47,360 nucleotides of DNA from Gammaproteobacteria bacterium UBA7376 (GTDB taxonomy: Bacteria > Pseudomonadota > Gammaproteobacteria > Pseudomonadales > Azotimanducaceae), in contig DKNY01000035.1 of assembly GCA_002470275.1 (NCBI GenBank), forward strand, positions 2,378-49,737, read 5' to 3'. Made by a program: the position numbers and the translations under genes. This document shows, in pieces, positions 1 to 7,049 of the stretch. Positions within the stretch are counted from its first letter, which is position 1; every line of letters starts with the position of its first letter. Under the pieces are notes generated by a model, which did no database searches, was not told the DNA's origin, and saw only the letters and a program-made list of their open reading frames with translations.

Positions 1-1
1 G

Positions 2-31
2 GAGAAGAAAAAGCAGGAGGGGTATTTCTGA
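2..31 (+). CDS. cysD: CysD C-terminus (partial, runs off left edge)
   Basis: Reading frame 2 gives the last nine codons, EKKKQEGYF, then a TGA at 29-31. A lysine-rich tail closing with Gly-Tyr-Phe is typical of sulfate adenylyltransferase subunit 2 (CysD), and cysD is the usual partner just upstream of cysN or cysNC. The stop codon overlaps the cysNC start by one base (TGATG), which implies translational coupling. CysD is the catalytic ATP-sulfurylase subunit that forms APS from ATP and sulfate. The identification rests on a very short stretch plus context. Confidence 0.7.
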   Translation, partial: EKKKQEGYF

Positions 32-1938
32 TGAGCTTAGCGAACCGAGATTCAAATATCCCCACCAATGTGGCTGAGGTCGACGCTTACCTAGATCAGC
101 AAAGCGGGCTCGACCTGTTGCGCTTTATCACCTGCGGTAGCGTGGACGACGGCAAGAGTACGCTGATTGGACGTATGCTCTATGAGGCCCAGCTGGTTTT
201 TGAGGATCAGGTGGCCGCGCTGCAAAGAGATTCGAAGAAGCAGGGCACCCAGGGCGGAGAGATCGATTTTGCGCTGTTGGTGGATGGCCTGGCCGCAGAA
301 CGCGAGCAGGGGATAACCATCGACGTGGCTTACCGGTTTTTTGGTACCGAGAAGCGGAAGTTTATCGTTGCCGATACGCCTGGCCACGAGCAGTACACCC
401 GGAACATGGTAACCGGGGCCTCCACTGCCGATGTGGCCGTGATCCTAGTAGACGCCTCCCAGGGGCTGCTGACCCAGACGCGTCGGCACTCCTTCATCAC
501 CTCGCTGCTGGGCATCCCCCATGTGGTCTTGGCCGTGAACAAGATGGACCTGGTGGACTATGACCAAGAGGTCTACGACCAAATCGTTGAAGACTATGCG
601 GTGTTTGCAGAGCAGCTTCAGTTTCAGAGCATAACGGCGATACCGCTGTCGGCACTGCGTGGCGATAACGTCATCACCCGATCACGCGCGATGTCCTGGT
701 ATCAGGGGCCTACCCTGCTGGGCTTCCTAGAAACCGTTGAGGTGCGCAGTCAGGCTGAGGATGATGACTTCTATTTTCCCGTGCAGTGGGTCAATCGGCC
801 GAGCGCAGATTTTCGGGGTTTCTCAGGGACCGTCGCCGCAGGCTCAATACGAGTAGGTGATCAGGTCCAGGCGATGCCCTCAGGGCAGCAGGCTGCGGTA
901 AAAGAGATTTTGTTGTTCGAGCAAAGTCTAGACAAAGCCCTGCCAGACCAGAGCGTGACCGTAACCCTTGATCGTGAAATCGATATTTCTCGCGGGGATG
1001 TCTTGGTGGCAGCCGACCAAGAGTGTGCCGTATCCGATCAATTCGATACGACCTTAGTTTGGATGGCCGAAGAGGAGGGCCTGGCCGGCAGAGCCTATTG
1101 GCTAATGATTGGCAGCCAACGCATCAACGCCACCCTGACAGAGATTAAGTATAAATATAATGTGAACACCCTAGAGCAGCTGCCCTCTAGCGGTATGGGG
1201 TTAAACGATATTGGCCGGGTCTCCCTGAGTACGGATAAGCCCATCGCCTTTGCAAGCTACGCCGACTGTCCTGCCATGGGGTCCTTTATCGTCGTCGATC
1301 GGTATACCCACAGCACCATTGGTGCCGGGATGATCAATTTTGGTTTGCGGCGTGCCCAGAACATTTATCCTCGTGAACAGTTTATTGATCGCCAGGCGCG
1401 CCGCCATCTGACGGGACATGCGAGCAAGGTCTTCTGGTTTACGGGGTTAAGCGGCGCGGGTAAGTCCACTATCGCAGAGGCCTTCGAGCGAGCGCTTCAT
1501 GCGCGCGGAGTGAATAGCTTCATCCTCGACGGTGACAATGTGCGCTCTGGATTGAGCAAGGATTTAGGCTTCACTGACTCGGAGCGCGTAGAGCACATCA
1601 GGCGAACGGCGGAAGTCGCAAAGCTAATGATGGATGCCGGCATCGTGGTAATCGCTGCGCTGATTTCTCCCTTCAAGTCCGAGCGCGATATGGTCAGAGA
1701 ACGCTTTGACGCCGACGACTTTGTCGAGGTGTTCTTAGACGTCTCGTTAGAAGAAGCCGAGCGGCGAGACCCCAAGGGCCTTTATCGCAAGGCCCGGCGC
1801 GGAGACCTGCCTCATTTCACAGGCATTGATTCACCTTACGAAGCACCAACAACTGCCGACCTTCGGCTCAACACTGAGGAGATGGATGTGGATACCTGTA
1901 TCGAGCAACTGCTCGCCCTGATCGAGACCGACCGATGA
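31..1938 (+). CDS. cysNC: Bifunctional sulfate adenylyltransferase subunit 1 / APS kinase (CysN-CysC fusion)
   Basis: The 635-residue cytosolic protein joins a GTPase and a kinase. The N-terminal half is EF-Tu-like: P-loop GSVDDGKST at residues 36-44, REQGITID at 91-98, DTPGH at 115-119 and NKMD at 170-173, followed by beta-barrel domains. From about residue 465 an APS kinase domain begins, with its own P-loop GLSGAGKS near 471-478. CysN uses GTP hydrolysis to drive APS synthesis by CysD, and the CysC part phosphorylates APS to PAPS for sulfate assimilation or sulfation. A strong Shine-Dalgarno AGGAGG at 15-20 precedes the ATG. It overlaps the cysD stop by one base and the next gene by four (ATGA), so the three form one operon. 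Length and motifs match NodQ/CysNC fusions. Confidence 0.97.
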   Translation: MSLANRDSNIPTNVAEVDAYLDQQSGLDLLRFITCGSVDDGKSTLIGRMLYEAQLVFEDQVAALQRDSKKQGTQGGEIDFALLVDGLAAEREQGITIDVAYRFFGTEKRKFIVADTPGHEQYTRNMVTGASTADVAVILVDASQGLLTQTRRHSFITSLLGIPHVVLAVNKMDLVDYDQEVYDQIVEDYAVFAEQLQFQSITAIPLSALRGDNVITRSRAMSWYQGPTLLGFLETVEVRSQAEDDDFYFPVQWVNRPSADFRGFSGTVAAGSIRVGDQVQAMPSGQQAAVKEILLFEQSLDKALPDQSVTVTLDREIDISRGDVLVAADQECAVSDQFDTTLVWMAEEEGLAGRAYWLMIGSQRINATLTEIKYKYNVNTLEQLPSSGMGLNDIGRVSLSTDKPIAFASYADCPAMGSFIVVDRYTHSTIGAGMINFGLRRAQNIYPREQFIDRQARRHLTGHASKVFWFTGLSGAGKSTIAEAFERALHARGVNSFILDGDNVRSGLSKDLGFTDSERVEHIRRTAEVAKLMMDAGIVVIAALISPFKSERDMVRERFDADDFVEVFLDVSLEEAERRDPKGLYRKARRGDLPHFTGIDSPYEAPTTADLRLNTEEMDVDTCIEQLLALIETDR

Positions 1939-2168
1939 GCATGACAACAGATGAACAAGAGGTCGCCGTGGCCAAGGACTCCCGTCTGCGGAGCGTTTAT
2001 AAGTCGCTCTCATGGCGTGTCTGTGCAACGCTAACCACCGCAATTATTGCCTATGCTATCACCGGCAGCCTTGATATGGCTGCGCTCATCGGCGGTATCG
2101 AATTCTTTGTCAAAATCGGCCTATTCTACGCGCACGAGCGTGTTTGGTTATTGATCCCCGGGTCTTGA
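1935..2168 (+). CDS. DUF2061 small membrane protein
   Basis: The 77-residue protein has a charged N-terminus, a conserved SLSWR motif and two hydrophobic stretches (about residues 30-47 and 48-63), and it ends with a HERVW motif. This is the pattern of the DUF2061 family. DUF2061 proteins are often encoded next to cysNC or fused into sulfate-activation loci, and their function is not established. Here the start overlaps the cysNC stop by four bases, so translation is probably coupled. A role in the membrane near sulfate activation is inference from context only. Confidence 0.85.
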   Translation: MSMTTDEQEVAVAKDSRLRSVYKSLSWRVCATLTTAIIAYAITGSLDMAALIGGIEFFVKIGLFYAHERVWLLIPGS

Positions 2169-2280
2169 TGCTGACGCCCTGATAACCTTTTGCGGTGGCG
2201 GCCCCACTGGAGTGGCGGGCTGATCGTACAGAGGTGAGCCGAGGGTGTACCCTGTCGGGGACAAGGAGGAGAGGGCGTCT

Positions 2281-3264
2281 GTGTCGCGAGGGTTCTTCAA
2301 CAGTCTAGGTCCATGGCCGGCCTGTGCAGCGGCGCTGCTGTGCGGCCTCCTGGCCTGCAGCGAATCTGGGCGCACCCTGGCCATCGCCACGGGCGGACCG
2401 TCAGGCCTCTATTACCCCTTCGGCGGTGGGCTTGCTCAGATTTGGTCCCGTGAAATAGAGGGTGTCAACGTTAAGGCGGAAGTCACCGGCGGGTCAGTGA
2501 CGAATGTAATTCAAGTGGCGCGTGGTGAGAGCGATATTGGCATGGCCATGGCTGATGTGGTCAGTGCCGCCCACGCCGGTACCGGGAAGTTTCCTCGTGC
2601 CTTGCCCCTGCGGGTGCTCTTCACGGCCTATCCCAACGTCGTTCACATCCTGACCTTGGCCGAAAACGGTATTGATTCGATATCCGCCATGCGCGGCAAG
2701 CGCATCTCCCTGGGTGCCCAAGGATCGGGTACTGCCGTAGCCGCAGCCAACGTTCTGGAGGGCCTGGGGCTCGGTCTTGAGAACATCGCGCCCAGGTATC
2801 TGAGTTTTGGCGAGACCACCTCGGCGTTAAAGGACGGCACCATTGATGCGGGCTTTGTTGTGGGCGGACTGGGGCTGGCTGCGGTGACGGAATTGGCGGT
2901 CACACGTAATCTGCTTCTTGTGGCGCTTAGCGAGACAGAACTCGATCAACTTGTGGAACAATTTCCTGCCTATGCGGGTTTTCGTATTCCTGCCGGCACC
3001 TATGGAGGGCTGGATGTCCCGGTTCAGACGCTGGGTATTTGGAGTGCGCTAGTGGTGCATGAGGATATGCCTAAGGCGCTTGCCTTTCGTTTGGCCTGTG
3101 AGGCCTACGGGCATAGAGATCGACTGTTGAAAATATCACCCGTTGCTAGCGCGATGACCGTGGCTACCGCTCACGAAGTCCCGGCGGTACCTTTGCATCC
3201 CGGCAGCCTGCGCTTCCTTCAAGACCCGGCCCAGCCCTGCTTTATGGATCAGGGGGCGCTTTAG
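2281..3264 (+). CDS. TRAP transporter TAXI-family solute-binding protein, predicted lipoprotein
   Basis: The 327-residue protein belongs to the TAXI (TRAP-associated extracytoplasmic immunogenic) family. After the signal it shows the GGPSGLYYPFGG motif near residue 40, the SVTNVIQVARGESDIG block and a lipobinding-type fold through the C-terminus. I chose GTG at 2281 because AAGGAGGAGAG lies just upstream (about 2262-2272); an in-frame GTG at 2245 has no such site. From this start the N-terminus has a hydrophobic segment ending LLAC, a good lipobox, with Ser after the Cys. It should deliver a ligand to the fused permease encoded two bases downstream. TAXI ligands include glutamate and other carboxylates, but the substrate here is unknown. 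Confidence 0.9.
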   Translation: MSRGFFNSLGPWPACAAALLCGLLACSESGRTLAIATGGPSGLYYPFGGGLAQIWSREIEGVNVKAEVTGGSVTNVIQVARGESDIGMAMADVVSAAHAGTGKFPRALPLRVLFTAYPNVVHILTLAENGIDSISAMRGKRISLGAQGSGTAVAAANVLEGLGLGLENIAPRYLSFGETTSALKDGTIDAGFVVGGLGLAAVTELAVTRNLLLVALSETELDQLVEQFPAYAGFRIPAGTYGGLDVPVQTLGIWSALVVHEDMPKALAFRLACEAYGHRDRLLKISPVASAMTVATAHEVPAVPLHPGSLRFLQDPAQPCFMDQGAL

Positions 3265-3266
3265 CC

Positions 3267-5180
3267 TTGGTGTCCTCTAACCCTGGAGAGCCGACGGCCC
3301 CCCATCCTTCTTGGGTGATCGGGGTTGCCGCCTGGGTGGCCATCGGCCTCTCTTTGTTCCAGCTCTGGCAGCCGCTTGCGGGCTTCTTGCCACCCGGCGT
3401 GCTGCCCTTTGAGTCCATCCTCGGGGCCCAGCCAGCCACTTATTTCAGACCCATCCATCTGGTTTGGGTGTTGTGCCTGGGGTTCTTGGTGTACCCCATT
3501 TCTTCGACGATGCGTTACCTGGATGGGCTTTGTATTGGCCTAACGCTCTGGGCGGGTTGGCGGATCGTCACCTTTGACTATCAGGGTATAGATCATCTGC
3601 TGAATGGCCTTTCGACGGCGGATTTTGTCGCGGGCAGTATTTTGATTTTGGCAACGCTAGATATGGCTCGTCGCTCCGTGGGGCTGGTGATGATGCTCAT
3701 TGGCCTGGTGGCTCTGATTTATGCTGCCTATGGAAACCTGCTGCCGGACATTCTGGCCACCAAGGGCTTTACGGTAGAGCGCATTGTCCGTTTTCAGGTC
3801 TTCACCGGGGCGGGGCTCTTTGGTGCACCCTTGGGCATTGCCGCTGGCGCGGTTTTCTCTTTCGTGCTCTTTGGCGCCTTTCTGCAGGTGACCGGCGCGG
3901 GACGCTTTCTGATTGACCTATCCTTTGCTCTGGCTGGCCGTTCTCGTGGCGGCCCGGCCAAGGCCTCGGTAATCGCCTCTGCTGCCATGGGTTCAATCTC
4001 CGGCAGCGCCATTGCCAACACCGTGACCACGGGTGCGCTCACCATCCCGATGATGAAAAAGCTGGGCTATCGTCCGGATCAGGCTGCGGGGATCGAGGCC
4101 GCAGCTTCAACTGGAGGCCAGATCATGCCGCCCATCATGGGGGCCGGTGCCTTTGTGATGGCCGAGTTCACGAAAACGGCCTACGGAGACATCGTGTGGA
4201 TGGCTCTGGTACCGGCCTTGCTCTACTTCACCTCGGTCTTGCTCTACGTACACCTGATGGCGGTGAAAGCCGATATGACAGGCCTTGAAGGTGACGGTCA
4301 GGCGCTACATGTGATGCTCAGGGGGCTTCACTTTCTCCTTCCCCTGGTTCTGATCACGCTGTTGTTGCTATGGAATTACTCTCCGGTCTTGGTTGGAGTG
4401 GCGGGGTGCGCTGGGGTCCTCGCGGCGAGTTTTTTGAGGGCTCATACGCGAATTGGGCTGGTGGATGTCCTCGCGGGTTTGCAGCAGGGGGCGCGGCTCG
4501 CGATTTCAATCTCGGTGGCCTGCGCAGTGGCTGGCATTGTGGTGGGCACCATCGGGCAATCTGGGGTGGGTTTGCAGTTCACCGAGTCCGTGGTCTCCCT
4601 GAGTGAGGGCAGGCTTTGGCTGGCCTTGGTATTGGTGGCCCTGGCAGCCTTAGTTTTGGGTATGGGCCTGCCGGCAACGGCAGCCTATATCGTGCTGGCG
4701 GTGATGACCGGCCCGGCGCTGCAGGAACTGGGCTTGGCGCTGATTACTGCACATATGATTATTTTTTGGCTTGCCCAGAGTTCTAACGTAACGCCGCCTA
4801 TCGCGCTTGCTGCCTTTGCCGGGGCCGGTATCGCTGGGGCATCACCCATGCGGTCAGCCGTGTCGGCTCTGCGTCTTGCCAGCGGCCTCTTCGTGATTCC
4901 GCTGATGATGGCGTACTCACCACTCTTGTTGAACCCAGAAGACGGCTGGCTGGGCGTTTTCTTAGGCGGGCTTTTCTGTGCCGGTATCATCGTGGCTTTG
5001 GCCACGTCACTGGAGGGGGTGGCCTTTGCGCCCTTGCCGCTCTTTGCGCGAGGCGGGCTGTTGCTTGCAGCAGGGCTGATGGCGTGGCCGCACCCCGTGT
5101 CCCGGAGCCTTGGCCTAGGTCTGCTGGCGATCCTGCTTGCTCTGAGCTACCGCTGGAGGCGGGCTGCCTCGTCGCCCTGA
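3267..5180 (+). CDS. TRAP transporter fused permease (4TM/12TM type)
   Basis: This 637-residue, strongly hydrophobic protein matches the TRAP fused permeases that partner TAXI binding proteins. The N-terminal part holds the small DctQ-like domain (to about residue 180). The rest is the DctM-like domain, with the conserved GSISGSAIANTVTTGALTIP and EAAASTGGQIMPPIMGAGAF stretches near 240-290 and a second G(M)GLPATAAYI repeat near 465. It imports its substrate through the inner membrane using an ion gradient. The start is TTG at 3267 or the adjacent GTG at 3270, two to five bases after the binding-protein stop, so the two genes are co-transcribed. The 3' end overlaps the convergent cupin-like gene by 34 bases. 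Confidence 0.93.
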   Translation: MVSSNPGEPTAPHPSWVIGVAAWVAIGLSLFQLWQPLAGFLPPGVLPFESILGAQPATYFRPIHLVWVLCLGFLVYPISSTMRYLDGLCIGLTLWAGWRIVTFDYQGIDHLLNGLSTADFVAGSILILATLDMARRSVGLVMMLIGLVALIYAAYGNLLPDILATKGFTVERIVRFQVFTGAGLFGAPLGIAAGAVFSFVLFGAFLQVTGAGRFLIDLSFALAGRSRGGPAKASVIASAAMGSISGSAIANTVTTGALTIPMMKKLGYRPDQAAGIEAAASTGGQIMPPIMGAGAFVMAEFTKTAYGDIVWMALVPALLYFTSVLLYVHLMAVKADMTGLEGDGQALHVMLRGLHFLLPLVLITLLLLWNYSPVLVGVAGCAGVLAASFLRAHTRIGLVDVLAGLQQGARLAISISVACAVAGIVVGTIGQSGVGLQFTESVVSLSEGRLWLALVLVALAALVLGMGLPATAAYIVLAVMTGPALQELGLALITAHMIIFWLAQSSNVTPPIALAAFAGAGIAGASPMRSAVSALRLASGLFVIPLMMAYSPLLLNPEDGWLGVFLGGLFCAGIIVALATSLEGVAFAPLPLFARGGLLLAAGLMAWPHPVSRSLGLGLLAILLALSYRWRRAASSP

Positions 5181-5623
5181 GGGGAGGGATGCGCCTGCCC
5201 CGAGGCCGCCGCTCGCAGGGCTAACCATTCATGTTGGGGGGTGAAGATCTCTCCCTCCCAAAAGCCCCAGGTGCTTTTTTTGCGGCCGGTCAGCAGCAGC
5301 GTCCAGACCGGCCGGGGGTGCAGAAGGGTGACGATATGTCTGTGGCTGGCGCCTCGAAAATGTGGTCGCCAGCTGCTGATCACCACGGGCTCTTGCCCTG
5401 GGGTATGTTCCATGTAGGAAGACAGCGGGAAGGTAATGAACCACCAGGGGTGATCATGAAAGGCCCTATCATCGTCCCCCTTGTGGAAACGATGCAGTCG
5501 CAGAGTTATGCCGCACCAGATGATCCAGCGCTCGAGATAGGGCTGGCCGCAGTCGTAGACCAGGTCGTGGGTCCAGCCAAATTGCCATGAGCCGATACGC
5601 AATATGCTCTCTGAATAGATCAT
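5147..5623 (-). CDS. Conserved uncharacterised protein, cupin-like His-rich motif
   Basis: The 158-residue protein has no recognisable name. Its core, RFHKGDDDRAFHDHPW, followed by an aromatic stretch, a Tyr-x-Glu-His-Thr segment and an SHRHIV motif, resembles small cupin-type proteins that bind a metal through two or three His residues. No signal peptide or membrane segment is evident. I started it at the ATG giving MIYSESILR because the open frame upstream reads across the P450 ribosome-binding site and lacks the family look; no clear Shine-Dalgarno precedes it. It is divergent from the P450 gene, 91 bases apart, so the two may share a control region. An enzymatic or sensory role is inference. 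Confidence 0.75.
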   Translation of the reverse strand: MIYSESILRIGSWQFGWTHDLVYDCGQPYLERWIIWCGITLRLHRFHKGDDDRAFHDHPWWFITFPLSSYMEHTPGQEPVVISSWRPHFRGASHRHIVTLLHPRPVWTLLLTGRKKSTWGFWEGEIFTPQHEWLALRAAASGQAHPSPQGDEAARLQR

Positions 5624-5714
5624 GGGCAGATAGTCTTGCTTCGGCGTCCGTAGTATAAAACCAAGACCAGTATACGGCCTGCCCGGGCTGAAGAGAACGT
5701 TCACAGGGAGAAGG
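5624..5714. promoter_or_regulatory. Divergent intergenic region with promoter-like -10 elements and a short inverted repeat
   Basis: The 91 bases between the cupin-like gene and the P450 gene should carry promoters for both. TATAAA at 5654-5659 is a plausible rightward -10. AGTATA at 5652-5657 and 5669-5674 read leftward as TATACT. CCGTA (5648-5652) and TACGG (5673-5677) form a small inverted repeat spanning these elements, which could be an operator. No good -35 hexamer is visible at the right spacing, so this is tentative. Confidence 0.3.
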
Positions 5715-6977
5715 ATGAGCATGGAAGTCGTTACCGAGTCGCCCGCGCTGGACAATGCCCTGGTCAATCCCGCCAACTGGGGTGACGAGAAGTGGATTCA
5801 TGATCAGTTTGCCTGGATGCGAGCAAATGCCCCCATAAAAAAACTGTCCCCCGACGGATTCAAGCCCTTCTGGAATATCACGCGCTATCAGGACGTGAAG
5901 GATATTGAGGGCAATAAGACGGTGTTTATCAATGATCCCAGACCCACTCTGGGGCTGGAAATGATGGAGGATATGGTCAAACAGATCACCGGTAGAAAGC
6001 ACTTGGTGCGCTCCCTGGTGCAAATGGACGATCCCGACCATATGAAATATCGCATGCTCACCCAGGGCTGGTTTATGGGTAGCAATCTCCGCAAGCTCCA
6101 ACATCGGGTAGATGAACTGGCGGATAAGTACATCGACCGCATGGCCGATCTGGGCGGTGAATGTGATTTCGTGAAGGATGTGGCGATCTGGTATCCGTTG
6201 CGGGTCATCATGAGCATTTTCGGTGTGCCTGAGGAAGATGAGCCCTTTATGCTGAAGTTGACGCAAGAGCTATTCGGCAGTACGGATCCGGACGTGACGC
6301 GATCCTTTGAGCCGATGGAGTTCTTTAACGTGGTTAAGGACTTTGAGGATTATTTTCAAAAGCTGAATAGAGCACGCAGACGCGAGCCGCGAGATGATGT
6401 CGCTTCCGTTATTGCCAATGCTCGCATTGATGGCGAGCTGATGCCCGAACATGAGACCAACGGTTACTACATGATCATCGCCACGGCCGGCCACGACACG
6501 ACCAGTGCATCAACCGCTGGCGGGCTGCTGGCGTTAATGGAGAATCCTGAGCAAATGGCGCTGCTGCGTAGCGATACGGAGGGGCACCTGCCGACGGCCA
6601 TTGATGAAATGATCCGCTGGGTTTCGCCGGTTCGTCATTTTATGCGTACCGCCACGGCAGATACCCAAGTGGGAGGGCAGGCCATTGCTGAGGGCGAGTC
6701 GGCAATCCTCTGGTATCCCTCCGCGAATCGAGATGAGTCGGTCTTTACCAACCCCTTCGAATTTCAGGTTGACCGTAACGAGAGCAAGCAGATCGCCTTT
6801 GGATTTGGTGCCCATGTCTGCCTTGGACAACATCTGGCCAGAATGGAGATGAGTTCCCTGTTTCGTAAGCTCTTGGCCAGAGTCGATCACCTAGAATTGG
6901 CGGGAGAGCCCAAGTACACCCAGGCGACCTTTGTTGGAGGTCTAAAAAGTTTACCTATCCGCTATCGCATGAAATAG
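5715..6977 (+). CDS. Cytochrome P450 monooxygenase
   Basis: The 420-residue soluble bacterial P450 has all signatures. The I-helix oxygen-activation motif AGHDTTSA is near residue 257, the ExxR motif (EMIR) near 298, and the heme-binding loop FGFGAHVCLG holds the thiolate Cys at about 369. The A-G-x-D-T-T form and overall length resemble class I bacterial P450s acting on terpenoids, steroids or fatty-acyl chains; the subfamily cannot be fixed by eye. It needs electrons from a ferredoxin and reductase, and neither is encoded nearby. A second ATG at 5721 is better spaced from the purine-rich AGGGAGAAGG at 5705-5714 and may be the true start. It heads a same-strand block with the molybdenum hydroxylase subunit. 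Confidence 0.95.
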   Translation: MSMEVVTESPALDNALVNPANWGDEKWIHDQFAWMRANAPIKKLSPDGFKPFWNITRYQDVKDIEGNKTVFINDPRPTLGLEMMEDMVKQITGRKHLVRSLVQMDDPDHMKYRMLTQGWFMGSNLRKLQHRVDELADKYIDRMADLGGECDFVKDVAIWYPLRVIMSIFGVPEEDEPFMLKLTQELFGSTDPDVTRSFEPMEFFNVVKDFEDYFQKLNRARRREPRDDVASVIANARIDGELMPEHETNGYYMIIATAGHDTTSASTAGGLLALMENPEQMALLRSDTEGHLPTAIDEMIRWVSPVRHFMRTATADTQVGGQAIAEGESAILWYPSANRDESVFTNPFEFQVDRNESKQIAFGFGAHVCLGQHLARMEMSSLFRKLLARVDHLELAGEPKYTQATFVGGLKSLPIRYRMK

Positions 6978-7049
6978 GCCGGAGGCCGTTTCAGCGATAG
7001 GGTGTTCGTGCTAGATTTTCGATCAACAGTCCGAATGAAGGGAAGAAAC

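Noticed and set aside
2192..2226. Possible terminator hairpin after the DUF2061 gene (CCAC/GTGG)
   Set aside because: The stem is only four to five bases with imperfect flanks and no T-run.
5469..6266. A 265-codon minus-strand frame antisense to the 5' half of the P450 gene
   Set aside because: The sense strand encodes a well-conserved P450, and the antisense peptide shows no family features or ribosome site.
6977..6990. Possible hairpin after the P450 stop (GGCC-GGA-GGCC)
   Set aside because: A four-base stem with a three-base loop and no T-tract is too weak to call a terminator.
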